Below are positions 44,120 to 54,083 of a DNA stretch of 64,000 bases, one piece after another (position 1 is the stretch's first letter; every line of letters begins with the position of its first letter). Location of the stretch: NCBI GenBank assembly GCA_947646735.1, contig CANTFK010000993.1, positions 305,514 through 369,513 of the forward strand, read 5' to 3'. The DNA comes from Peronospora farinosa (lineage: Eukaryota > Oomycota > Peronosporomycetes > Peronosporales > Peronosporaceae). A model generated the notes under the pieces. It was given only the letters and a program-made list of their open reading frames with translations. It did no database searches and was not told where the DNA came from. Made by a program: the position numbers and the translations under genes.

Positions 44120-45160
44120 CTAGGAGGCAACTATCTGACGTCGATACTCGAGAATCATCTTGGAGTCCGCTTTCCAGCGTGTTCGTCGGATGAACTCGAG
44201 CGAGTATTCTGGACCGACAACCGCGCCGTTGCATAGAATCTCGATCTCCTCGGGCTTCAGAATGTTCAGCTTCTTAGCCAGGTACTTGCGCAGATACATG
44301 ATCTAGGCGATACCAGCACCAATCCGTTTAAACTCTCAATGCAATATCCTAGTCACTTAAGCCCTTACCTTGAAAAAAGACTGCGTGTTCATACACGGAG
44401 CTTTCAGCTCGCCAAGGTGGAGGAAGAGAGGAACATCGGGGCTGCAAACATTACACCAACAAGCGGTGAGAGCTCAGCACTAGCACGTACTCGCCGGATC
44501 AATTCAGAAAAACTCACCCGCGCTGTGGATACAGCTCAAACTGAATCATGTGTCTAGGTGACGACGGGCCGAGTCCACGACGAAACTTTGAAGCACTCGG
44601 GCGATTTTCCGACAACGTATCAGGTTGTTTGCGCTTGATACCAAAGTTTGCATAAAACTCTTGCTCTGTAAGGTAACAAACAAACATTAGACGCTTGACA
44701 AACTTATAGAATAACGAATGTAGTGATCAACAGCAGCCGTACCTTCCGTTTCTTCAGCTTCACGGTAATCTGGCAAGTACTTTTCAGAGAGCTCTTTTAT
44801 AGCTGGATCAGGGCTACATTATCGAAACGAGTGACAGATAGTACGGATACAAAGTATATCACTTCAAACAATAATGTTTTCCTATTCGGCGTACATGAAT
44901 TGGGTCCACGGCTTGGCACCGAGATTCACACCACAAGTCGGACAAGTGCACGATGATGTATGCAGATAGAATCCTCGAATGCAGCCATGACAGACTACAT
45001 CAATACAAAACGGAATATTAATCTGCTAACTGCTACATACACTTGGTTTAAAGTGTTACGTCAATGTCATACAGGTATGCAGACACTCTTTCGCAGTGTA
45101 CGGGTCTCGATAATAGCCTTTACACAATTTGCAAATAAAGAATTCATTGATATCGGCCAT
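44120..45160 (-). CDS. Polycomb-type RING/RAWUL protein, left copy
   Basis: Mirror copy of the gene at 48993-50033. Coding exons on the minus strand are 45073-45160, 44895-44994, 44743-44813, 44518-44665, 44369-44441 and 44120-44302, giving 220 residues. The frame and all splice sites are kept. Compared with the right copy, the donor after exon 4 is the consensus GTGAGT (right copy GTGGGT), and the first base of exon 5 differs without changing the glycine. The stop codon lies at the very edge of the duplicated block, so this copy's 3' flank differs from the other's. It is probably an E3 ligase subunit acting on chromatin, by family analogy. Confidence 0.78.
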
Positions 45161-45474
45161 ATACAAAGTTTCCTATTACAAACAAAAAACCACAACTAAG
45201 TGTTTGCTTCCTCTAGTATTTGATCAAAACAATAAAGCACGAAGATCCTTTGCACATCAACATACAGTACATACCGTACGTGCCTCCACTAATAAATGAT
45301 TACACGACGCATTGCCCAGCGATGGATTGATCGTCGTGTTTGAAGAGGAGTTCCTCGTCATGGGGTACACGATCGTAGCGATGAAAAATACAAAAGTGGT
45401 AACAACCTGTATTGAAACTATACAGACGCATAAAGAACCTACTAGACAGCATGATTGAAGCAATCTCGTATGTG

Positions 45475-46071
45475 TTAAGCGTGGGTGTATTGCTGCCGTC
45501 GTCTTCGCTTACAGAGCAACACGAACCCAATAACACATGCAACCGGAACTGCCATAAGGAATACGAAGAGCACAAACATAGTGCTGGAGAGAAACGATGG
45601 ATCTGATGCTGGGTCCCCATCACCAGTCAATTCGCTATCTGCAGATTTTGATTCTGTCGACTCCAGATGCCACGATGCATTTCCAATAAATTGATCATCA
45701 ATTTCTGACTCCGTTGGTTGCGATGGTGTTGGCGCTGGAGTAATGAAGCTGTCGGCATTCTCACACTTGCATCTCTCTTGATTCCAATGTCCTTGAAGCT
45801 GCTCGTGGGCGTGATGGTGTTTCGCTTGTAACTCCTGCAACTCACGATTCAGTCGAGTAGTAAGAGCTTCGAGATATCGACGCGTCGTTTCCAGCTGATG
45901 GATACGGCAGTAGTGTATTGTAGTCAACTCTTGAATCAAAGACGTGATGGGATGGCCCTGGCTATTTGGTAGTATGCGTGTTGGCTGGTATCCGTGATAG
46001 ATAGCAAGGTGTCCTTGGGCCTGATCGTTGCTGAAGGTCAGAGCAACCCAAAGGAATATAATGCATCGCAT
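45475..46071 (-). CDS. Single-pass membrane protein of unknown function, left copy
   Basis: Mirror copy of 48082-48678. It encodes the same 198 residues with one difference, Thr for Ile, in the segment before the coiled coil (ACT versus ATT codon). The frame is intact, so both copies may be expressed. It lies upstream of the left RING gene on the same strand, 314 bp apart. Confidence 0.65.
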   Translation of the reverse strand: MRCIIFLWVALTFSNDQAQGHLAIYHGYQPTRILPNSQGHPITSLIQELTTIHYCRIHQLETTRRYLEALTTRLNRELQELQAKHHHAHEQLQGHWNQERCKCENADSFITPAPTPSQPTESEIDDQFIGNASWHLESTESKSADSELTGDGDPASDPSFLSSTMFVLFVFLMAVPVACVIGFVLLCKRRRRQQYTHA

Positions 46072-46593
46072 TAGGAACTGCTGCTTTCGTGACGCAATGA
46101 GGAATGAAAAGGCGTTCACTTGCGTTGTAAGGTGACTGACTACCCATCCAAGTTGTGCGTTACAACCAGGGCTGCTTCTATCCATCGGCTTCGCGCGCAC
46201 GGATGCATAATTTCGATCCATTAGTCGTAATGGATGTGATATAGTTGCTAAAGGAGCCTGATATAGTGCAACACCCACGAGGTCCACAATAATCACATAC
46301 TTCGTTCTGATAGTTTGTGAGCCACTAAGTCATCAACCTGCTGTTTGATACAAGGAATGCGGACACTAAGCAAGTAAGCTACTCCATATCCCTCGTATAT
46401 CACTGTCGATAGGTATCTAGAGTAAAAAAGATCACTAAAATTTTAGCACTTCATCGCTGGCGAGACAATGACACAGCAACCATTGCACCTATTCTGTTGC
46501 AAAAAATACAGCTTTGAAGTCGAGTCAAAACATATCGAAACGAAATTGGAACGCATTACAGATGATTACAATCGACGACTAAAAAATGTCCAT

Positions 46594-47559
46594 TACTGTC
46601 AAACTGTCGGGCTTACGGGAAGTAAATTAGATGCTGCAATATTAATGTTTACAGAGAAAATTCAATAGAACGGTCATAAAAAGACATACTTGTTCTTAAA
46701 GGAACGTTTTACAACCTTTTGCACACCACGATTCATTAGCTATGCGCCGAAGAATTCCTTATCCTCGGCTGTTTGCATACATACATGTTTATTCATGTTA
46801 GCAGGAATATTAAGGTAAAGGCTGATGGTTAAGCTGAACATACCAAAGGTTACATTAAGATCGAACACTTTTGCGTCATTGAACGATGAAAGAAGTAGAT
46901 TATTCTTGCACAGCTTTATATAGTTGATCCTCTTTCGCTTAGACGCGTTTCATCCCTTTATTTTGCCGAGTCGTGAGCTCGGAGATGCTGGCAAGCTTCC
47001 GCGAAGCTGGCTTTATCGCACGGAATCGATGTCAAAAAATGCCATGAGCGCCTGTAGAACGGGCTGCTGAGTGGACATTTTATCGGCTTGGCAAACGACG
47101 CTTACTGAGATTGAAGAGCTGTTTGTTTAGTAACGCATGCTATGGCATTAGATTGTTGTTGGCAGGGGTATCTCCCAAAATATATATTTCGCGATCATTA
47201 TCTTTTTTGTTGTTGATGCCGCATTGTTATAGGCTGATACGCTAAGAATCTCGGCTGAACAAGGTTTATTTTCGAATCTCGGATGGCTTGAAAGTGTTGT
47301 TGTGTGCTGGCACGGTCTCAAATGTGTAATGATGACATTGTAGTGTAAATCTTGAGCGTTGCATGACTGACTCACATGCATTAAATAAAATATGTTCTTC
47401 TTTAAAAAATTACCTGATATCCTGCAAGAAGGAAGGTGGCAGCACCTTCCTCTTTCACAATAAAAACAGCTACTCACATTTATCAACGCTAGCCTGAATT
47501 TCAATCGATTATAACAACTAGCATTACCGTCAACCTGACCAGGATTGTCAGCCGATATT
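46594..47559. other. 966-bp spacer between the inverted arms
   Basis: Single-copy DNA between the arms, AT-rich, with no convincing gene. A minus-strand open frame at 47148-47567 spans the inner border and has no recognisable features. No transposon ends were found at the arm borders. Confidence 0.6.
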
Positions 47560-48081
47560 ATGGACATTTTTTAGTCGTCGATTGTAATCATCTGTAATGC
47601 GTTCCAATTTCGTTTCGATATGTTTTGACTCGACTTCAGAGCTGTATTTTTTGCAACAGAATAGGTGCAATGGTTGCTGTGTCATTGTCTCGCCAGCGAT
47701 GAAGTGCTAAAATTTTAGTGATCTTTTTTACTCTAGATACCTATCGACAGTGATATACGAGGGATATGGAGTAGCTTACTTGCTTAGTGTCCGCATTCCT
47801 TGTATCAAACAGCAGGTTGATGACTTAGTGGCTCACAAACTATCAGAACGAAGTATGTGATTATTGTGGACCTCGTGGGTGTTGCACTATATCAGGCTCC
47901 TTTAGCAACTATATCACATCCATTACGACTAATGGATCGAAATTATGCATCCGTGCGCGCGAAGCCGATGGATAGAAGCAGCCCTGGTTGTAACGCACAA
48001 CTTGGATGGGTAGTCAGTCACCTTACAACGCAAGTGAACGCCTTTTCATTCCTCATTGCGTCACGAAAGCAGCAGTTCCTA

Positions 48082-48678
48082 ATGCGATGCATTATATTCC
48101 TTTGGGTTGCTCTGACCTTCAGCAACGATCAGGCCCAAGGACACCTTGCTATCTATCACGGATACCAGCCAACACGCATACTACCAAATAGCCAGGGCCA
48201 TCCCATCACGTCTTTGATTCAAGAGTTGATTACAATACACTACTGCCGTATCCATCAGCTGGAAACGACGCGTCGATATCTCGAAGCTCTTACTACTCGA
48301 CTGAATCGTGAGTTGCAGGAGTTACAAGCGAAACACCATCACGCCCACGAGCAGCTTCAAGGACATTGGAATCAAGAGAGATGCAAGTGTGAGAATGCCG
48401 ACAGCTTCATTACTCCAGCGCCAACACCATCGCAACCAACGGAGTCAGAAATTGATGATCAATTTATTGGAAATGCATCGTGGCATCTGGAGTCGACAGA
48501 ATCAAAATCTGCAGATAGCGAATTGACTGGTGATGGGGACCCAGCATCAGATCCATCGTTTCTCTCCAGCACTATGTTTGTGCTCTTCGTATTCCTTATG
48601 GCAGTTCCGGTTGCATGTGTTATTGGGTTCGTGTTGCTCTGTAAGCGAAGACGACGGCAGCAATACACCCACGCTTAA
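48082..48678 (+). CDS. Single-pass membrane protein of unknown function, right copy
   Basis: The frame is open from 47857, but the likely start is ATG 48082, because MRCIIFLWVALTF followed by a polar DQAQG stretch reads as a signal peptide. The mature part has a helical, Glu/Gln/His-rich segment (about 60-100, RRYLEALTTRLNRELQELQ) likely to form a coiled coil, a CKC motif, and an acidic Ser/Thr-rich stalk. A transmembrane helix follows (about 163-185, MFVLFVFLMAVPVACVIGF), then a short basic tail KRRRRQQ. This predicts a type I membrane protein with a small cytosolic tail. I do not recognise the family. Earlier in-frame ATGs at codons 26 and 38 of the long frame are alternatives. Confidence 0.62.
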   Translation: MRCIIFLWVALTFSNDQAQGHLAIYHGYQPTRILPNSQGHPITSLIQELITIHYCRIHQLETTRRYLEALTTRLNRELQELQAKHHHAHEQLQGHWNQERCKCENADSFITPAPTPSQPTESEIDDQFIGNASWHLESTESKSADSELTGDGDPASDPSFLSSTMFVLFVFLMAVPVACVIGFVLLCKRRRRQQYTHA

Positions 48679-48992
48679 CACATACGAGATTGCTTCAATC
48701 ATGCTGTCTAGTAGGTTCTTTATGCGTCTGTATAGTTTCAATACAGGTTGTTACCACTTTTGTATTTTTCATCGCTACGATCGTGTACCCCATGACGAGG
48801 AACTCCTCTTCAAACACGACGATCAATCCATCGCTGGGCAATGCGTCGTGTAATCATTTATTAGTGGAGGCACGTACGGTATGTACTGTATGTTGATGTG
48901 CAAAGGATCTTCGTGCTTTATTGTTTTGATCAAATACTAGAGGAAGCAAACACTTAGTTGTGGTTTTTTGTTTGTAATAGGAAACTTTGTAT

Positions 48993-50033
48993 ATGGCCGA
49001 TATCAATGAATTCTTTATTTGCAAATTGTGTAAAGGCTATTATCGAGACCCGTACACTGCGAAAGAGTGTCTGCATACCTGTATGACATTGACGTAACAC
49101 TTTAAACCAAGTGTATGTAGCAGTTAGCAGATTAATATTCCGTTTTGTATTGATGTAGTCTGTCATGGCTGCATTCGAGGATTCTATCTGCATACATCAT
49201 CGTGCACTTGTCCGACTTGTGGTGTGAATCTCGGTGCCAAGCCGTGGACCCAATTCATGTACGCCGAATAGGAAAACATTATTGTTTGAAGTGATATACT
49301 TTGTATCCGTACTATCTGTCACTCGTTTCGATAATGTAGCCCTGATCCAGCTATAAAAGAGCTCTCTGAAAAGTACTTGCCAGATTACCGTGAAGCTGAA
49401 GAAACGGAAGGTACGGCTGCTGTTGATCACTACATTCGTTATTCTATAAGTTTGTCAAGCGTCTAATGTTTGTTTGTTACCTTACAGAGCAAGAGTTTTA
49501 TGCAAACTTTGGTATCAAGCGCAAACAACCTGATACGTTGTCGGAAAATCGCCCGAGTGCTTCAAAGTTTCGTCGTGGACTCGGCCCGTCGTCACCTAGA
49601 CACATGATTCAGTTTGAGCTGTATCCACAGCGCGGGTGGGTTTTTCTGAATTGATCCGGCGAGTACGTGCTAGTGCTGAGCTCTCACCGCTTGTTGGTGT
49701 AATGTTTGCAGTCCCGATGTTCCTCTCTTCCTCCACCTTGGCGAGCTGAAAGCTCCGTGTATGAACACGCAGTCTTTTTTCAAGGTAAGGGCTTAAGTGA
49801 CTAGGATATTGCATTGAGAGTTTAAACGGATTGGTGCTGGTATCGCCTAGATCATGTATCTGCGCAAGTACCTGGCTAAGAAGCTGAACATTCTGAAGCC
49901 CGAGGAGATCGAGATTCTATGCAACGGCGCGGTTGTCGGTCCAGAATACTCGCTCGAGTTCATCCGACGAACACGCTGGAAAGCGGACTCCAAGATGATT
50001 CTCGAGTATCGACGTCAGATAGTTGCCTCCTAG
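48993..50033 (+). CDS. Polycomb-type RING/RAWUL protein, right copy
   Basis: Six exons join in consistent phase: 48993-49080, 49159-49258, 49340-49410, 49488-49635, 49712-49784 and 49851-50033, for 220 residues. The C3HC4 RING uses C10, C13, C26, H28, C31, C34, C47 and C50, followed by GVNLGAKPWTQF, a stretch typical of PCGF/RING1 proteins. The C-terminal part (about 135-218), with LRKYLAKKLNI, EEIEILCNGAVVG and MILEYRRQ, is a RAWUL ubiquitin-like domain. RING-RAWUL proteins form PRC1-type complexes that ubiquitinate histone H2A in animals and plants; that role here is inferred. The ATG is the first in the RING exon. An AG at 48979-48980 leaves room for an earlier exon. Introns are 66-81 bp. 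Confidence 0.82.
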
Positions 50034-50037
50034 ACTG

Positions 50038-50533
50038 AGGTTTTCGTCAAAAAAGGTTTGAAAATGCGCATGAAGACTTCCACTTTAACAGCATATGCAT
50101 AGGTATGTCACTATAGCGCAGCAATGAATTGGGAGAACCCGTCGTTCCTTAGAAGAGAGCACTGCAGATTCTTCCAAAGTGATGTTCATGTTTGCGCTAA
50201 AAATCGTCGTATCGTTCATCGTGCGACTTTTTTAACTTCGATGCTTAACTTTTTCTATTTTTCGACGACTTTTAAAAATGTCGTCAATAGCACGCACTTT
50301 AAACCACAGCAGCGTGTAACTCACTTTTGCACGATATTAATTTTCGCTCCTTGCAATCTATATGGCTACATTTGTTTTACGCTTCCAAATTTTTGTTTAA
50401 TCAATTCATGAACAACGTTGTTTTGTGTAAATTTGCGCTGTGAATTTCATAAGAGTTCGTTTTAAACCACTCAAATTGAGGAGCTGCGTGTCCTTTTACG
50501 TGGTGCACACACCTGTATAATTTGGAGTCTGCC
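50038..50533. other. Intergenic region right of the inverted duplication
   Basis: AT-rich DNA with no recognised gene. It should contain the promoter of the methyltransferase-GNAT gene. Confidence 0.5.
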
Positions 50534-52600
50534 ATGGCGTCACCAATGGCGTCAGAATGGCGCGGCACGAGTGATCACAACGTCACTGAGACGTCTTTTG
50601 ACGCCGTCAAATGTAAACTGTCAGTTTAAATGAAGCTTGTCTTGAAATCTAGTTATTTCTTACGTATTGAATCTCTGTATAGCGATCACTAGTAGCTGCT
50701 AAAGTCAGTGTATCATACTTTGTCGTGATGTCGCTTATAGATCCGCAGTGACACTCGGCTATTTCCAGGACCCATTTTTACGCTTCTTTGTTGATAAACC
50801 TACACGACGCATCCCTCTGGTACTTTATTAAGCAATAGTAGAGCTCGTCCAGACCGAGTTTTAGCTTAGGATGAAGCTGTTTGAAGGCTTACGAGACGCT
50901 AATTTGGTGTCTATCGTCACAGATTCATCGCGGTTATTATTTGCGCCACATTGCTATTACCCGCTGTGTTGAGCTTTTTCTTTTGCACTGTAAGGTTTTG
51001 CGTAGATCAGTGGTTTATACTCTACTTTTTAATGACATTTCGATGGCGCTGATGACTGCAGATGCGACGTCGCCTCGAGTAAACATCGTATCGCTGGGAG
51101 CTGGATTTGACACGCTGTTCTTTCGTCTACTAGAGCAACGAAAGTTTGCTGGAATGGTCTCGTTTACGGAGGTGGACTGTGACGCCATTGTGAGTGCTAA
51201 GACAAAGCTGTTGAATGATCCAGTCATCCGAGTGGGTCTGTTCCCGAAAGATATTGGCGACTTGATGGTTATGACCTCTTCTGCTAGTGATGAAGTGGCG
51301 TGGCAATGTCACGTGCCATCTGGCTCGTACACGCTCATTGCTTGTGATCTAGGAGACATTTGGAGGCTGGAAGCAACGATGAATGCTGTTGGTGTTGAGC
51401 GAAGTTTACCAACGTTGATGCTTGGTGAATGTGTCCTGGTACGTCATACTAACCGTGATCAGTGCCGATAATGGTACAAGTTGCCTGAACATGTGGTCAT
51501 TGTAGTCGTATTTGGCACCAGAAAAGGGTACAAAGCTACTTCAGTGGCTGGCCGAGACCTTTTCATGCAGCTCCATTGCGCTATATGATCCGATTGGACT
51601 TGAAGCAAGTGACGATGGCAACATCGCCTACGCAACATCACAGCCTAAGAATCAGCCGGATGCTTTTGGCTCGACACTTAAGCGATATTTTGCTGTGAAA
51701 GGATGCGCGCTTCGTGGTGCACGAGGATGTCAGACCGCAGCTGATCACTCTCGCCGTCTACTAGCTCGCGCGCACTGGAAAAGATGCGCTATTCTCGACA
51801 TGAACGGAGTGTTTGCGGCTTGCACGACTGCAAAGGAAAAACACAGGCTAGCACTGCTAGAACCTTTCGACGAGTATGCCGATTGGATGCTGTGCAACGC
51901 TCATTACGCGATTTACCTTGCAGACAATTGCAAGGATCAAGATAAGGATGGTTTTGAGTGGACCACTGGTTTTGTGCCTCACATGCAGCAACACCAATAC
52001 CTCCTGACAGGAAGTGTTGCACCACAACAGAAACGCGAGGAATTATCCGAAACAGTAATCATCCGATCATTCCAGCGTGATGACTTGGCTACTGTGCGTT
52101 CGCTCTTTGAAAGTACACACCTCGATTTATCCAAGAGATCACGTGCTGTGAGCCAGTTCGTTGCAAACCGTCTTCGTGGTCCTAGTGGAGACATGTTCGA
52201 CGTATACCAAGCTTTCCAAACACCCAATAGCGCTGGTGTTACAACAAGTGGCTTCTGGGTCGCTGAAATAGGCGGCGAGGTCTTGGGTTGCGTTGGTGTA
52301 AGGCCTTTTGTGACATTTGCAAGCCAACAGCCGAATAGTGAAGAAGAGAGCCAAAGTGCCGAACTCTGTCGGCTTAGTGTTGCTCCCGCAGTTCGACGAC
52401 GTGGCGTGGCTTCAGCTTTGGTGCGAGCCGTTGAGGCTTTTGCTGTATCGTGTGGCGCGTTTAACGAAATTCGTCTCGACACCATTGAAGTCATGGAAGC
52501 TGCTCAGCATTTGTATCGAGCTCTCGGGTACGTTGAGCAACCAGACAACGAAAAGCAGTACAGCTCGTTCAAGCTTGTACATTTCCAGAAGACGCTTTAA
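50534..52600 (+). CDS. Leucine carboxyl methyltransferase fused to a GNAT acetyltransferase
   Basis: Five exons fit in phase: 50534-50612, 50749-50819, 50923-50989, 51062-51438 and 51506-52600, giving 562 residues. The first two thirds match the LCMT/PPM1 family: GYFQDPFLRFF, RRIPLIHRGYYLRH, the SAM-binding loop SLGAGFDTLFFRL (near residue 85), EVDCD (near 110) and LPTLMLGECVLSYL (near 190). LCMT enzymes methylate the C-terminal leucine of PP2A. From about residue 375 a second domain begins (ETVIIRSFQRDDLATVRSLF) with the acetyl-CoA motif LSVAPAVRRRGVASALV, typical of GNAT N-acetyltransferases. No stop or splice site separates the two domains, which share exon 5. The substrate of the GNAT part is unknown. 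The first exon is the least certain. Confidence 0.85.
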
Positions 52601-52879
52601 ATGGCTTCACATGTTCCTAATAAACACAAGAACATTATATTGTTCACAACCTTGTTATGCATGGTGGGAGAGCGAGCGGCTGAAGCAGACTCAATGTATA
52701 GGGCGCCTTACATCCAGACAAATGACGAAAGAATCATCGTCATTACTTTACATGCTAGTGATCACCTACAAACTCTTTCAAACTCAAGCACCAACTTCTC
52801 TCGAGCAGATACTTATGAGAAGCAAAGTGTGACGCAATCTATGGGTACTGCGCTGGCCTTGACGACTAGGCCAGCGTAG
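52601..52879 (+). CDS. Doubtful small ORF after the fusion gene
   Basis: A 92-codon frame starts on the base after the stop of the preceding gene. Its N-terminus, basic then hydrophobic (KNIILFTTLLCMVG), could be a signal peptide, and NDER follows near residue 41. The position inside the expected 3' untranslated region and the lack of a separate promoter argue against a real gene. It lacks an RxLR motif. Confidence 0.2.
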   Translation: MASHVPNKHKNIILFTTLLCMVGERAAEADSMYRAPYIQTNDERIIVITLHASDHLQTLSNSSTNFSRADTYEKQSVTQSMGTALALTTRPA

Positions 52880-53460
52880 TTGCCTTTACTAATGCAATTA
52901 AGCGTCATTAATCGAAGCGGTAGCCCCGAGTTTGATGGATGTCTTGAGGAGCGACGAATTGCAGATTATTGCTAAGAAAATATTACTTATCGTCGGATAA
53001 GCGATGAAAGGTCCGAATTGAGACCTCATAGGTGGTTAATCTACCAAAATAAAGGCAATAATAAAGCTTATGAATGCAATTGTGTGTGTTCCTTCGTCAA
53101 AGTGACGGCTACAATTGTTAATAGATCTCGTAACTGCAAATCCACTGAAACAAGAATTGAAACGCTGTACGATAATGTCAAAATTGTCAAAATTGTCGAA
53201 TTTGCTTTTCTTATTGCATAAATAATTAAATTGGCAATTACTGTATCTTTTACTATTTTTACCTGAGTTATTAATTGCAAACAATTTGCTGAACATCTCA
53301 CAAGATAGTTTTTATTTATTTCGTTTTTTATGATTTTATGATTTATCGTTTAAATATATTTCCATCATATTTTCTTACGCTAAACTAGTTTCTTTATAAA
53401 AAATATTAGTAACGGGTTGTTGATGAAATGTTTGTTTAAGTCAATACGAAATAAACTCAA
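52880..53460. other. AT-rich intergenic region
   Basis: Very AT-rich towards 53450. A triplicated word (GTCAAAATTGTCAAAATTGTCG) occurs near 53177-53198. No gene is supported. Confidence 0.5.
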
Positions 53461-53484
53461 AGTTTCTTTGCGGCTTTCTTTGAT

Positions 53485-53946
53485 ATGGATGGAACGCTAT
53501 TGGACACGGAAGAATTGAGTCGTCTTGCTATTGACAGTATTGTACGTCAGTTTGGTAAAGAATTTACCATGGCTATGCACAAGACGATCCTGGGTCGTCC
53601 TGCTGTCGAGTGGACGCGTATGGCAATTCTTGCGGTTGGTCTAAGTGAAGAGACCATCACTCCTGATGGACTATTTAAGCAGTGGGAACAAAGAATGCGT
53701 GACATGTCTGACCGTGTGGAGGAGATTCCTGGAGGTTTCGAGCTGCTGAGTGCGTTGTATGCACGTGGCATTCCCATCGCTCTGGCTACATCCAATAGCA
53801 AGAGTGTCGTAGAAGCCAAGATGAAGCACCATTCCAAGCTCTTTTCCTTCTTTTCTACTATTGTATGTGGAGACGATGTAGCCGTTTGTGGCCGGGTTAC
53901 ATGTATGTCTCCCCGAATGTGCGTGCTTAGGTATAGTATTCACTAG
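53485..53946 (+). pseudogene. HAD-superfamily phosphatase fragment
   Basis: The frame encodes the cap and part of the core of a HAD hydrolase of the HDHD1/GS1 type, enzymes that dephosphorylate small sugar or nucleotide phosphates. Motif I reads FDMDGTLLDT, but the first ATG available is the Met inside this motif, so the nucleophilic Asp before it lies outside an ATG-initiated protein. A TAA is 33 bp upstream in frame. Motif II (ALATSNS) is present. After GDD near 53870 the sequence stops matching the family and ends at 53946, so the motif III Lys and motif IV acidic pair are missing. Length is 153 residues against about 220-240 usual. Either exons are missed on both sides or the gene is a remnant. 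Confidence 0.6.
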
Positions 53947-54083
53947 AACGAATCCTAACAATATTTTAATTATATTTTTCTAAAGAACAAAGTTGCAACA
54001 ACCACTTTTTAACGTAATTAAAATCAATCGACTCTTATAAAGTCGAATGTTTCTTGCCGTGATCTTCATTCAAATGAATGCCG

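Larger units (their letters stand above)
44116..46593 (-). repeat. Left arm of a 2478-bp inverted duplication
   Basis: The arm is the reverse complement of 47560-50037, with positions summing to 94153. I found four single-base differences and no length change, so identity is about 99.8%. The outer edge lies four bases beyond the stop codon of the RING gene; the inner edge lies about 520 bp upstream of the membrane-protein gene. Both genes are thus duplicated whole, with upstream DNA for the membrane-protein gene. Confidence 0.97.
47560..50037 (+). repeat. Right arm of the inverted duplication
   Basis: This is the mirror copy of 44116-46593. Homology starts at ATGGACATTTTTTAGTCG (47560) and ends at TAGACTG (50037). 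Sequence outside both borders is unrelated between arms. Confidence 0.97.

Noticed and set aside
46976..47060. tRNA-like or structured RNA in the spacer
   Set aside because: Short GC-rich palindromic words occur but do not form a cloverleaf with conserved A and B boxes.
47148..47567. 139-codon minus-strand frame in the inverted-repeat spacer
   Set aside because: It crosses the arm border by 8 bp, has no recognisable features, and starts with low-complexity sequence.
52601..52879. RxLR-type secreted effector
   Set aside because: Only a weak signal-like N-terminus and NDER are present, there is no RxLR, and it begins directly on the previous gene's stop codon.
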